From: Saprospira grandis DSM 2844
GTDB taxonomy: Bacteria > Bacteroidota > Bacteroidia > Chitinophagales > Saprospiraceae
DNA: 64,000 nt
NCBI RefSeq assembly: GCF_000275825.1
Contig: NZ_JH719942.1
Coordinates: 163,117 to 227,116, forward strand
Direction of reading: 5' to 3'
Shown: positions 8,516 through 16,854 of the stretch, in pieces
Layout: every line of letters starts with the position of its first letter
Position numbering within the stretch: position 1 is the first letter of the stretch
The notes under the pieces: generated by a model
Told to the model about the DNA's origin: nothing
Database searches by the model: none
The model's input: only the letters and a program-made list of their open reading frames with translations
Made by a program: the position numbers and the translations under genes

Positions 8516-9686
8516 AGATAGTTTTTTCATACAAGAAGGTGCAGAACAAGAGGGAATTATAAACCTTCAAAAAGAGATAAGCAAATTATCTAAGATGTAT
8601 AAAGTAATCTGTGTTGTAGAAGGTGGTGATGATGTCTTGTTTTACAGGCCTCTAGTAGCTGAAGTTTTTACTAAAATTGGAAATATTACCACTTTAGATA
8701 TAGGTTTTTTAGTTACTTCAGGTAAGAGTGCAAACTTAGCACTTGCTGAAGAAATAAATAGTCGTCCAACACGATACAAAACCTTTCAAAATAATCAGCA
8801 TCTATACTACATGCATTTTGTAGATCGAGATCAAGATAGCTATTTACTGCATTTTGCAAAAGCAAAGCTTTCATGTGAAAATTTCATCCATGAATACCCT
8901 AAGATCTATACATATCCAAATGTTTTCATAACAAAGTACTACTCATATGAAAGTTACTTTTTAGAAGGAATTGACAGCTCCGTTCATCAAACAAATTTAT
9001 ATAGAATTACTGAGCGAATTACTGAATACAATCAACTAGGTGGTGGTGGTGACAATACTCCATCTTCTTGGGTTGAGAAATGTGAAATAGGAGTTGCTTC
9101 TCTTTTTACAAATGAAGCAACAACTGCATTTATAGAAAAAATCAGGTCTATCCGGCAACACATACTTTATCTTGGAGCACTAGATATTCTCCAACGCATA
9201 AAACATAATACAGAAGATAATGTCCCTGCTATAAATGATGCTCAGGGCATGATTATATCTCAAAGATTTAATACCAAGAATAATCTTCTTAAGAAGATCC
9301 GAACTACTTCTCAAGATTTAACTATGAAAGAAGTAGAATTTATTATATCGTCTTCTGAAGAAATAAAAAAAGAGCAGCTTCCTTCTGAACTCTTCAGCGA
9401 AGAAGATGTAAATAATATAATAAATGAAATAAAAAAACTTGAAGGAGATGAGGGCCAACTCTGGCTAAAAGTATTTAAGGGTAAAAATTTTTCTCCAGTT
9501 TTATCAGAAGGACTTAAGGGTATAAATCTTATATTTAAGGACGAAAAGCTCCCCTTTGTTCAAAACCTCAAAGGCATTTTCCCTGCTCTAACCTATTACT
9601 TCCACCAAGAAAGAATCTTTCCCCAAGACATCAAGGATTTCTTAGAAGAAAACTATAAACAATTTACAAACGAACAATCAGCATAA
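8508..9686 (+). CDS. DUF4435 Toprim-like protein (AriB-like putative effector)
   Basis: Protein of 392 aa. The N-terminal half shows the DUF4435/Toprim pattern: VICVVEGGDDVLFY with the acidic Glu at 38 and Asp-Asp at 41-42, a DRDQD acidic triplet at 106-110, and YYSYESYFLEG with Glu 148. In PARIS the AriB Toprim protein is released on triggering and cuts host tRNA (family knowledge). The C-terminal 200 residues are helical and charged with no recognised domain. The start overlaps the ATPase stop (ATGGCTGA), implying translational coupling, and the next gene begins 3 bases after its stop. AT-rich like its neighbours. Confidence 0.75.
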   Translation: MAEDSFFIQEGAEQEGIINLQKEISKLSKMYKVICVVEGGDDVLFYRPLVAEVFTKIGNITTLDIGFLVTSGKSANLALAEEINSRPTRYKTFQNNQHLYYMHFVDRDQDSYLLHFAKAKLSCENFIHEYPKIYTYPNVFITKYYSYESYFLEGIDSSVHQTNLYRITERITEYNQLGGGGDNTPSSWVEKCEIGVASLFTNEATTAFIEKIRSIRQHILYLGALDILQRIKHNTEDNVPAINDAQGMIISQRFNTKNNLLKKIRTTSQDLTMKEVEFIISSSEEIKKEQLPSELFSEEDVNNIINEIKKLEGDEGQLWLKVFKGKNFSPVLSEGLKGINLIFKDEKLPFVQNLKGIFPALTYYFHQERIFPQDIKDFLEENYKQFTNEQSA

Positions 9687-9689
9687 AAC

Positions 9690-11726
9690 ATGAGTGATAT
9701 AAAGTACAAAACACTCCGGTCAGTACTAGATGAAGGACTTTTCACCATTCCAAACTATCAAAGAGGCTATAGCTGGAAAGAAAAACACTTAGAAGACCTA
9801 TGGAAAGATATAAATAGACTATACAAAAGAATATACCATAAAGAAGGAGACAAAAAAAAGGAAAATTTTTACCACTATACAGGGTCTTTATTGGTCACTT
9901 GTGTTGATGAAAACAAATACCCACTCATATGGAAAGAAAAATGGTGGGGGGGGATGAGTAGCCTAAAAGTTTATGATATAGTAGATGGTCAGCAACGCCT
10001 AACAAGCATTCTTATATTTTTATTAACCTTGTATGAGCGAGGTAATAAGTCTAAATATGTTCTAAAGAATCCAGCTAATGGACAACCACTTCAAGGAGAA
10101 TACATTGGGTTTGGTCTTAATTTATTCATCATGAATGATGATGAAAAAAAATTTAAATTATCATACTACAGTGAAAACCCTTTAAATGAATATCTTACCA
10201 AAACTATATTTCAAGATATACCCACTCCTGTTCAAGCTAGTGTATATGCAGAGAAATTAGACATGGCTAAAAAGTTTTGGCGAACCAAAGTTGATTCTCA
10301 TATCGACACTGAAGATAAATTCCAAGCCTACTGTCAGTTAATAATGAATCACCTCAAATTTGACTTTCGAGAAATTGATTCTGAGTTAAATACTCACATG
10401 ATTTTTGAAACAGTTAATAGTCGAGGAAAAGCTTTATCAAATTTAGAAAAACTCAAAAATAGATTACTCTATTTGTGCTCTCTTAAGACACAAGTAGCTG
10501 CTAGTGGTGACGAAAAAGTCAACTCTACAATTAAAGTAGTCAATAGTAGTTGGACAAAAATTTATGAGCTACTGGGTAAACACCCTCGGTTATTTGAAAC
10601 GGATGATGCCCTACTAAATAGCCATTGGATTGCAACAGATTCTTTTTCAAAAGAGAAAGAACCTTATAAAAAAGCACTCTTTGATATAATATTTGATGTC
10701 GATAAGAATTTTCCTGCAGAGTTAGATTTCCCTACAGGTGGCAGCGAAATGATTGACAAGATCAGTCACTATGCACTTTCGCTAAAACGTGCAGCTAAAT
10801 TTTGGTACTTAATCCGTCATCCTGAAGATGCTTGGAATGATAAAGATCGTGAGATTTTGTTTCCAAATTATAGTAAGGAAATTTTTGTTCGCTTAAAACG
10901 GATTATAGATTTACAGAATAGCAATTTTACGCCTTTTTTCTTAGCTAACTTTATGGCAATTGAAGAAAAACGGGACTTAAATGGTTTAGATGGAGCTCTA
11001 AAGTATTTAAAAATACTAGAAGCATTTACGCTACTAATCTACAAAGTATCGGGACGCCGTTCTTTTACTGGACGCAGCCACTTTAGAAACCTAGCATCTC
11101 ATTACTATAATTGTAGAATCTCGATGGACAATCTCAATTCCAAATCTTTCAGGGAGAGAAGAGTTAATGATATTGACCAGCATATGACAAAAGTAATCTC
11201 TGATTGGGTGATTCCACCTGATGGATATCTAAGATATGACCAACTTAAGTTAAGTCTAGAAGAGCATTTTCGCAATGAGTTTGGATATGAAAGTTACAAC
11301 AAACTGTCCTATATTCTTAGTCGCTTTTATTATGAAGAAAAAGTTTCAGGTTTGGAAAAACTAAACTTAGCTGAAAATGGCGAAGCCGTACAGCTTTATA
11401 ATGAACAAGACTTACATGATGCAAACTGGAAGACCGCTAACAAAAGTATTAAAGCTCATTACAGCCTAGGCAACTACTATTACCTCACTGGTGATAAATT
11501 GAAAGAATTTAGATCGGCTCTATCGATAGAAGAAAAAAAGGAAATTTTAGCTAAAGTTGGTTATGAAGACATTATTGACTGCACTAAAGAAGATTTTGCC
11601 AAACGAGGAATCAAAATCTGGAAATACATTTTACTTAATGCATATGCCGATGAAGGTCAAGAATTAGATATTGACTTCGCAAAAGATGACGAAAAACTTC
11701 GAGGTCTTTTATTCCTAGATCGATAA
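9690..11726 (+). CDS. DUF262 (GmrSD-like) protein, third gene of the defence operon
   Basis: Protein of 678 aa. The N-terminal DUF262 motifs are intact: IPNYQRGYSW (residues 20-29), VDGQQRLTS (98-106) and ETVNSRGKALSNLEKLKNRL further on. This is the ParB-like nucleotide-hydrolysing domain of GmrSD/BrxU-type enzymes. In the C-terminal half the usual DUF1524 nuclease motif (H-I-x-P-Q) is not visible, although a later LGNYYYLTG...EEKKE block resembles the LGNLTLL...KK part of that domain, so the nuclease may be degenerate or diverged. It is 3 bases behind the DUF4435 gene and is followed by a terminator, so it is part of one operon. Confidence 0.75.
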   Translation: MSDIKYKTLRSVLDEGLFTIPNYQRGYSWKEKHLEDLWKDINRLYKRIYHKEGDKKKENFYHYTGSLLVTCVDENKYPLIWKEKWWGGMSSLKVYDIVDGQQRLTSILIFLLTLYERGNKSKYVLKNPANGQPLQGEYIGFGLNLFIMNDDEKKFKLSYYSENPLNEYLTKTIFQDIPTPVQASVYAEKLDMAKKFWRTKVDSHIDTEDKFQAYCQLIMNHLKFDFREIDSELNTHMIFETVNSRGKALSNLEKLKNRLLYLCSLKTQVAASGDEKVNSTIKVVNSSWTKIYELLGKHPRLFETDDALLNSHWIATDSFSKEKEPYKKALFDIIFDVDKNFPAELDFPTGGSEMIDKISHYALSLKRAAKFWYLIRHPEDAWNDKDREILFPNYSKEIFVRLKRIIDLQNSNFTPFFLANFMAIEEKRDLNGLDGALKYLKILEAFTLLIYKVSGRRSFTGRSHFRNLASHYYNCRISMDNLNSKSFRERRVNDIDQHMTKVISDWVIPPDGYLRYDQLKLSLEEHFRNEFGYESYNKLSYILSRFYYEEKVSGLEKLNLAENGEAVQLYNEQDLHDANWKTANKSIKAHYSLGNYYYLTGDKLKEFRSALSIEEKKEILAKVGYEDIIDCTKEDFAKRGIKIWKYILLNAYADEGQELDIDFAKDDEKLRGLLFLDR

Positions 11727-11737
11727 TGAATTGTAGA

Positions 11738-11778
11738 GAAAAGTCTATAAGCTTGTATTTGCTTATAGGCTTTTCTTT
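11738..11778 (+). terminator. Terminator of the three-gene defence operon
   Basis: A 15-bp stem with one G-U pair (11738-11752 with 11761-11775, 8-base loop), ending in CTTTTC, begins 12 bases after the DUF262 stop. Confidence 0.75.
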
Positions 11779-11810
11779 AATCGTCCAATTAGCAACAAAC
11801 AAACAGCTTT

Positions 11811-12160
11811 ACCGCCATGGCCGAAGGCCAAACGGCAAAGGCCAAATGAAAGCTCTGCCACTTCTATCCTTTGCTTTAATTTCCTGCTATTCTGCGTTAT
11901 TTTTCTCCCCCATAGCTAGGGCTATGCCTTTAAAAAATGCCTTGACTAGCCTGAAATTTTTATCAAAGGATGGCCAAAGCGCAGGACTTCCATTTGGCCT
12001 AGCGATGTGCAGGGGTGGCCGAAGGCCAGACCAAGCGGGCGCAGCCCGTGCAGGGCCGAGCGAGCAGCGAGCCCCGAAACGACAACAAGCCCTTTAGGGC
12101 GCAGTTCGACGACCAACGGGAGTAACCGCCGCAAGGCAAAGCCGCAACGGAGGCCCCAAA
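11811..12160 (+). repeat. Stem-swap element copy 5 with long extension
   Basis: Core at 11995-12160 with TGGCCGAAGGCCA and GCGGGC-GCA-GCCCGT stems and the AACAAGCCCTTTAGGGCG module. Upstream (11811-11994) lies a long extension containing TGGCCGAAGGCCA-like and CCATAGCTAGGGCTATG-like parts. It is the reverse complement of the extensions at 31470-31640, 53800-53975 and 60420-60605. The CCCC-A end is about 90 bases before the glycosyltransferase gene. Confidence 0.85.
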
Positions 12161-12247
12161 TCCCTCCCCCACAAAATATTTTAGGCATTTCTCCCCTACT
12201 TATGCTTAGGGCTTCTTACATTTGCGAGAATCTAATACAGCGAACAT

Positions 12248-13003
12248 TTGGAAAAGAAGGAACTACCCAAAATATCTATTGTTACCGTAGCTTATAATTG
12301 CGAAGCGGTTTTGGCCCAAACCATGGAATCGGTGGCGGCCCAGGATTATCCCAATATTGAATACCTCATTATTGATGGGGGCAGTAAGGATAATACGCTA
12401 AAGATTGTAGAGCAATATGGAGAGCAGGTGGATTTTTTGCTCTCGGAGCCAGACAAAAATAATTATGATGCCATGAATAAGGGCATGAAACACGCCACCG
12501 GCGATTATGTCTGGTTTTTGCATGCTGGCGATCTGGCCCTAGAACCCACTACCCTCAGCCAAGCTTTTGCAGCCGGACAAAATGATGATTTTGTCTATGG
12601 CCGAGTGAAAGTACTGGATGAAGCCGGAACCGAAATCCCTTGGCATAAACAGCATCCCTCGCCAGAGGAGTTGAGCTGGAAAAGCTTTCGGAATGGGATG
12701 GTGATTTGCCATCAGGCCATGTTTCCACATAAAGATATTTGGACCGATTACCGCTTTGAGGATTATGGCCTAGTGGCCGATCTCGATTGGTCGATCCGTA
12801 CGCTCCAACAAGCCAAAAGCTTTCGAGATACCGAAACGGTGCTTTGTTCCTTTCTCAAAGGAGGACTCTCGGCAAAAAACCGCAGAGCTTCTCTGATTGA
12901 GCGATTCCATATTCTTCGCCAGCATTTTGGCCTCTTCCCCACCCTATGGGAGCATGTTCAGATCTTTGGGCAGGCCATCAAAAGAGGTAAAATTTCACAC
13001 TAA
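12248..13003 (+). CDS. Family 2 glycosyltransferase (WcaE-like)
   Basis: Protein of 251 aa starting at a TTG codon. It opens with the GT-A nucleotide-binding strand (ISIVTVAYNCEAVLAQTMES), has IIDGGSKDNT and the phrase EPDKNNYDAMNKGMKHATGD typical of colanic-acid type GT2 enzymes, and a catalytic-region acidic motif HAGD near 98. It transfers a sugar from a nucleotide donor during polysaccharide assembly. It lies 17 bases before gmd and fcl, so it probably works in a fucose-containing glycan pathway. No membrane segment is seen; the enzyme should be cytoplasmic. Confidence 0.85.
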   Translation: MEKKELPKISIVTVAYNCEAVLAQTMESVAAQDYPNIEYLIIDGGSKDNTLKIVEQYGEQVDFLLSEPDKNNYDAMNKGMKHATGDYVWFLHAGDLALEPTTLSQAFAAGQNDDFVYGRVKVLDEAGTEIPWHKQHPSPEELSWKSFRNGMVICHQAMFPHKDIWTDYRFEDYGLVADLDWSIRTLQQAKSFRDTETVLCSFLKGGLSAKNRRASLIERFHILRQHFGLFPTLWEHVQIFGQAIKRGKISH

Positions 13004-13020
13004 AGTTAAGTTAGCGTCTC

Positions 13021-14016
13021 ATGAAAAAAGCATTAATTACGGGTATTAACGGACAAGACGGCTCTTATTTGGCCGAGTTTCTTCTCGATAAAGGCTATGA
13101 AGTTTGGGGAATCCTCAAGCGAAATTCTGTAGCCGAAAACCAAACCTATCGCCTCAATGATATTTATGGGCACGAACGCCTCAAACTGGCTTATGCCGAT
13201 ATGCTCGATATGGCTTCGCTGATTCAGGTTTTGCAGAAGGCCCAACCCTCTGAAATCTATAATTTGGCCGCTCAATCTCATGTTCGCATTAGCTTTGACC
13301 AACCTATTTATACCGCTCAGGTGACGGGGATGGGTACCCTGAATTTGCTGGAGGCCGTGCGCCTAACTTGTCCCAATGCCCGCATCTATCAAGCCAGCTC
13401 TTCAGAGATGTTTGGCAATAATATCGATGCCGATGGCTACCAAAGAGAGACCACGCCCATGAATCCGGTTTCTCCTTATGGTTGCGCCAAGGTGTTCTCC
13501 TATAATATCTGCCGCAATTATCGCAACTCTTACAAAATGTATATCTCTAATGGCATTCTCTTTAACCATGAGTCGCCTAGACGAGGAGTGAATTTTGTAA
13601 CGAATAAAGTAGCCAAAGAGGCGGTGCGCATCAAATTGGGCTATACGGATAAGCTGATTTTAGGAAATACTCAATCTACCCGAGATTGGGGACATGCCAA
13701 GGATTATGTGCGCGCTATGTGGATGATTTTGCAGCAAGAACAGGCCGATGATTTTGTTTGCGCTACGGGCATTTCACATTCGGTCCAATATCTAGTCGAT
13801 TATGTTTTTGCTCGCTTAGGTTTGGATACCGAGACGCAGCTGACGACTTCTGAGCGCTATTTCCGCCCCGAAGAATTGCACGACCTAAAAGGTGATGCTA
13901 GCAAAGCTAAAGAACTGCTAGGCTGGATCCCCGAATATAGCTTCGAGCAGATGATGGACGAGATGGTCGATCACTGGTTTGATTTTTATGAGAAAAATCC
14001 TAATATCCGCAGTTAA
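13021..14016 (+). CDS. gmd: GDP-mannose 4,6-dehydratase
   Basis: Protein of 331 aa, an extended short-chain dehydrogenase. NADP-binding GINGQDGSYL (8-17), AAQSHVRISFDQP with the family-specific loop, SSSEMFGN with the catalytic Ser/Glu pair, and YGCAK with the catalytic Tyr-x3-Lys. FNHESPRRGVNFVT is the diagnostic Gmd signature. It converts GDP-mannose to GDP-4-keto-6-deoxymannose, the first step to GDP-L-fucose, in the cytoplasm. The next gene, 3 bases downstream, encodes the second enzyme. The length is slightly shorter than the 370-aa enteric enzymes but complete. Confidence 0.95.
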   Translation: MKKALITGINGQDGSYLAEFLLDKGYEVWGILKRNSVAENQTYRLNDIYGHERLKLAYADMLDMASLIQVLQKAQPSEIYNLAAQSHVRISFDQPIYTAQVTGMGTLNLLEAVRLTCPNARIYQASSSEMFGNNIDADGYQRETTPMNPVSPYGCAKVFSYNICRNYRNSYKMYISNGILFNHESPRRGVNFVTNKVAKEAVRIKLGYTDKLILGNTQSTRDWGHAKDYVRAMWMILQQEQADDFVCATGISHSVQYLVDYVFARLGLDTETQLTTSERYFRPEELHDLKGDASKAKELLGWIPEYSFEQMMDEMVDHWFDFYEKNPNIRS

Positions 14017-14019
14017 GTT

Positions 14020-14925
14020 ATGATAAAACGATTAGTGACTGGCGGCACGGGCATGGTGGGTTCTGCTATTCCAGCCGACCTGAAAATTGGCCGCAAAGAT
14101 TGCAATTTGAGCGATTGGCAGGCCGTTAATGCCTTTTTTGAAAAAGAAAAGCCCGAGGAGGTCATTCATACCGCCGCTAAGGTGGGGGGCGTTTGGGCCA
14201 ATATGCAGCAAAAAGGAGATTTCTTTCGAGAAAATGTCTTGATGAATACCCATGTTATTGAGGCCGCCCGCCTGCATGGAACCAAGCGCTTGCTGGCCTT
14301 TTTGTCCACCTGTGTGTTTCCCGACCAAGTGAGCTACCCTCTCAATCCGCAAAAGATCCATTTGGGTCCCCCTCACCGCTCCAATGACGCCTATGCCTAT
14401 GCCAAACGCATGGTCGATGTGCAATTGCAGGCCTATCGAGAGCAGTATGGTTTGGAGTATGTTTCGGTCATTCCCACCAATATTTATGGACCCAACGACC
14501 TCTTTGATTTGGAAAATGGACATGTGGTGCCCGCCCTCATTCATCGCTGCTTTTTGGCTCGTGAAAAAGGCGAAGATTTATCGGTTTGGGGATCAGGCAA
14601 ACCCCTCAGAGAGTTCATTTTTTCAGAAGATGTGGCGCAGCTGAGTGACTGGGCCGTCAGCAATTATACCGAGGCCGAACCTTTGATTTTCTCTACTTCC
14701 GAGGAGGTCTCTATCAAAGAAATGGTCGAGATGATTGTCGAGCTCTTAAACTTTAAGGGCAAGCTCATCTGGCAAAGCGATAAACCCGATGGGCAGTTTC
14801 GCAAACCCAGCGACAACAGTAAAATTCGTTCGCTGCTGCCCAACTTTCAATTTACGCCAGTTTATGAGGGCCTAAAGAAAACAATTAGCTGGTTTGAGGA
14901 GAATTATCCGCAGATCCGAAAGTAG
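14020..14925 (+). CDS. fcl: GDP-L-fucose synthase
   Basis: Protein of 301 aa. Gly-rich NADP motif TGGTGMVGSA (7-16), HTAAKVGGVWANM, the catalytic STCVFP (Ser and Cys) and YAYAKRM (Tyr-x3-Lys). PTNIYGPNDLFD and NGHVVPALIHR are characteristic of Fcl/WcaG epimerase-reductases. It epimerises and reduces the product of Gmd to GDP-L-fucose. The N-terminal Rossmann segment is a little shorter than in relatives but the glycine motif is intact. It is the last gene of the glycosyltransferase-gmd-fcl operon, and a repeat copy begins about 20 bases after the stop. Confidence 0.93.
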   Translation: MIKRLVTGGTGMVGSAIPADLKIGRKDCNLSDWQAVNAFFEKEKPEEVIHTAAKVGGVWANMQQKGDFFRENVLMNTHVIEAARLHGTKRLLAFLSTCVFPDQVSYPLNPQKIHLGPPHRSNDAYAYAKRMVDVQLQAYREQYGLEYVSVIPTNIYGPNDLFDLENGHVVPALIHRCFLAREKGEDLSVWGSGKPLREFIFSEDVAQLSDWAVSNYTEAEPLIFSTSEEVSIKEMVEMIVELLNFKGKLIWQSDKPDGQFRKPSDNSKIRSLLPNFQFTPVYEGLKKTISWFEENYPQIRK

Positions 14926-14946
14926 TTGGTCCGCTGTTTATTCCTG

Positions 14947-15242
14947 TTTTTTTGGGGCGTTACTCCTTTCAGTCGTCGAACTGCGCCCTAAAGGGCTTGT
15001 TGTCGCTGCGGCTACGCCTTGCGGCGCTACGTTTACTCCCTTTGGTCGTCGAACTGGCGCCCCTATAGGGGCTGGTTGTCGGGGCTCGCAGATGTTTTGG
15101 GGCCTCCGCCTCCCTTCGGTCGTCGGCGCTACGCTTCAGGGCTCGCAGGTCTGCTCGGCCCTTCGTCGCTTCGCTCCTTGGTCTGCGGCTTCGCCGCCCC
15201 CTTTCGCATCGCTAGGCCAGGCCTCCCTTCGGTCGGCCTTCA
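14947..15242 (-). repeat. Stem-swap element copy 6 (long, composite)
   Basis: Minus-oriented long copy. From its CCCC-A end at 14947 it contains two AGTTCGACGACC-type modules (one with AAGCCCTTTAGGGCG, one with GCCCCTATAGGGGC), then a second internal GGGGCC end at about 15095 followed by a complete core with GGCGGCGAAGCCGCA and GGAGCGAAGCGACGA stems. It looks like two elements fused in tandem. Confidence 0.8.
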
Positions 15243-15276
15243 CAAAAGCTTAAGAAAATATTAAACCTTATAACCC

Positions 15277-15311
15277 AAAAAGGCTCAAAGCAATAGTTTT
15301 GAGCCTTTTTT
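15277..15311. terminator. Rho-independent terminator
   Basis: A 12-bp stem AAAAGGCTCAAA/TTTGAGCCTTTT with seven T at its right end. It lies after repeat copy 6, and could terminate the fcl operon reading through the repeat or transcription from the right. Confidence 0.65.
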
Positions 15312-15390
15312 TATGCTTGGCAACAAATACTATTTTTTTTTTATTTAAAAAAATGTACATTAGCGCAAGAACACCAATCCTCAAATAATT

Positions 15391-15498
15391 ATGATGACTG
15401 AAGATTGGGTATATGTTTTACTTTCTGTAGTAAAGGGCTATAATCTTAAGCTTTTTACTAATGAAGAAAAAGCGATGGACTGGCTAAAACAACTCTAA
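15391..15498 (+). pseudogene. Decayed duplicate of the small STAS-like gene
   Basis: A 35-codon frame whose last residues (LFTNEEKAMDWLKQL) match the C-terminus of the protein at 15598-16008 (LFTNEEKALDWLKQL) almost exactly, including the DNA (CTTTTTACTAATGAAGAAAA). The first residues (MMTEDWVYVLLSVVKGYN) do not match, so most of the gene has been lost by deletion. It is a remnant of a tandem duplication; it may still be translated as a short peptide but should not be functional. Confidence 0.65.
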
Positions 15499-15535
15499 AG
15501 GATTAGCGTAAAATTAACAGCTAGTTCATTCTTAC

Positions 15536-15563
15536 AATTAAATTATTTTAAAATAATTTAATT
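15536..15563. promoter_or_regulatory. 28-bp perfect AT palindrome (possible operator)
   Basis: AATTAAATTATTTT followed immediately by its exact reverse complement, centred about 48 bases before the ATG at 15598. A perfect 28-bp palindrome in this position is a candidate binding site for a dimeric regulator, although its A/T-only content means it could also be an AT-rich promoter feature. Confidence 0.4.
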
Positions 15564-15597
15564 AGCTTCGGCCCTCAAACAATACTTAAAAATTCTG

Positions 15598-16008
15598 ATG
15601 AACAACAAACAGCTAGAACTACTCAAAACTATTGGCCCAACACAATACTATAGAACAGCAGATAATTTTATATACTTAAATTCAGAACAAGAAAATGTTC
15701 CCTTAGAGCTAGAGCATATGAAAAGTAGTTATCTCTATCTAAAAGAGCTGTCTACTCAAGAAAATAGGCCCTTAAAAGTACTTGTTGATTTTTCTAAAGT
15801 ACGGAGAATTGCTAAAGAAACTAGAGAGTATATGCGTAGTGCAGAAGCAAAAAGCTTCTCTCCTTATATTCAAGGCACTGCACTAATTACCTGTAGTCAG
15901 CTCTCTAAAATGCTAGGGAACTTTGTGTTGGGCACCCTAAAAGGCGATCAAGAAACTAGGCTTTTTACTAATGAAGAAAAAGCCCTTGACTGGCTAAAAC
16001 AGCTCTAA
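15598..16008 (+). CDS. Small SpoIIAA/STAS-like protein of unknown function
   Basis: Protein of 136 aa, no signal peptide or membrane segment. The middle (KVLVDFSKVRRIAKETREYMRS, then IQGTALITCSQLSKMLGNFVL) has the beta-strand/helix order of SpoIIAA-like STAS proteins found in Bacteroidota, and the end ETRLFTNEEKALDWLKQL is the usual final helix of that group. The role is not known. Directly downstream (84 bases) is an RsbR-like STAS protein, so the two may belong to one signalling pathway. A truncated duplicate precedes it. Confidence 0.6.
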   Translation: MNNKQLELLKTIGPTQYYRTADNFIYLNSEQENVPLELEHMKSSYLYLKELSTQENRPLKVLVDFSKVRRIAKETREYMRSAEAKSFSPYIQGTALITCSQLSKMLGNFVLGTLKGDQETRLFTNEEKALDWLKQL

Positions 16009-16037
16009 AGGAGCATGAAAATTTAGCATTTTTTATT

Positions 16038-16045
16038 TAGTTTTG
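16038..16045 (+). promoter_or_regulatory. Bacteroidota -7 promoter box
   Basis: TAGTTTTG matches TAnnTTTG 48 bases upstream of the RsbR-like gene. No clear -33 element was found. Confidence 0.35.
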
Positions 16046-16092
16046 TTACCTTGAGTTTTACAAGGGCCTTCTGGCCATAAAACAACATAAAG

Positions 16093-16728
16093 ATGGACTT
16101 TCTTAACGATGAAGATCGCTTAAATAACCTCATTGAAGTCATTAGTGGAATGGCTGGCCTTGATTTTTCACAAAAGGCCCTTGTTGATGAGTCTGACAAC
16201 CCACTAAACACAATTGCTCTAGGTATCAATATGTTAGCAGAGGAGCTAGAGTCTTCTGTGGTCAGTCGTTCTGAATTGGAGGAACAAAACGAAGAATTAG
16301 AACGTCTAACCCGTGAGCAGGAAGGGGCGCTACTAGAGATGTCGACGCCTATCGCCCAGCTTTGGGAAGGAATCTTGTTACTTCCTTTGGTTGGTTTTAT
16401 GGATGCTAAACGTGCAGAAGATGTTTTGCATACGGTTTTGCATGAAATTGCTCGCAGTCAGGCCAAAATTTTCATCCTAGATATTTCTGGTGTGACGGTA
16501 GTAGATACTTTTGTGGCGAATCATTTTATTAAGATTGCCAAAGCGACTCGCTTGATGGGCTGCCGCTCTATTTTGTCGGGGATTACGCCTGCGGTTTCTC
16601 AAACTATTGTGGACCTAGGCATTGATATTGACAAATTGAAGACGACGGGCAGCATGAAAGATGCCCTAGATTATGCCTTCCGCCAAACGGGCTTTCAGCT
16701 GGATCGCCAAGATGAGGAAGAAGATTAA
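16093..16728 (+). CDS. RsbR-like STAS-domain regulator
   Basis: Protein of 211 aa. Residues 1-80 are helical (GINMLAEELESSVVSRSELEEQNEELERL), a linker/coiled coil of the kind before stressosome STAS domains. Residues about 85-200 form a STAS domain very similar to RsbR proteins: STPIAQLWEGILLLPLVG, LDISGVTVVDTFVANHFIKIAKATRL and SGITPAVSQTIVDLGIDI. The Thr in VVDT and the Ser in SGITP correspond to the phosphorylation sites of the RsbR family (family knowledge). It likely acts in a partner-switching stress pathway in the cytoplasm. No RsbS or RsbT kinase gene is adjacent. Confidence 0.8.
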   Translation: MDFLNDEDRLNNLIEVISGMAGLDFSQKALVDESDNPLNTIALGINMLAEELESSVVSRSELEEQNEELERLTREQEGALLEMSTPIAQLWEGILLLPLVGFMDAKRAEDVLHTVLHEIARSQAKIFILDISGVTVVDTFVANHFIKIAKATRLMGCRSILSGITPAVSQTIVDLGIDIDKLKTTGSMKDALDYAFRQTGFQLDRQDEEED

Positions 16729-16752
16729 ATAAGGGCCTCAAAAAGAATATTC

Positions 16753-16789
16753 AGCCATTTTCTGTCTAAGTTGCCAGAAAATGGCTTTT
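16753..16789 (+). terminator. Terminator of the RsbR-like gene
   Basis: Perfect 12-bp stem AGCCATTTTCTG/CAGAAAATGGCT (16753-16764 with 16775-16786) followed by TTT, 24 bases after the stop. Confidence 0.75.
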
Positions 16790-16854
16790 CTTTGCCTCTA
16801 GGAAAAGGGGCGCTTTGGTCCAAATAGCGGCTAAAGCCGCTATATCATAAACAT

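Noticed and set aside
11726..12097. A fourth gene of the defence operon (123 codons overlapping the DUF262 stop)
   Set aside because: It reads through the terminator hairpin and then repeat copy 5; the protein is the translated repeat.
16023..16229. Antisense frame over the RsbR-like gene start
   Set aside because: Opposite to a strongly supported gene and without any recognisable feature.
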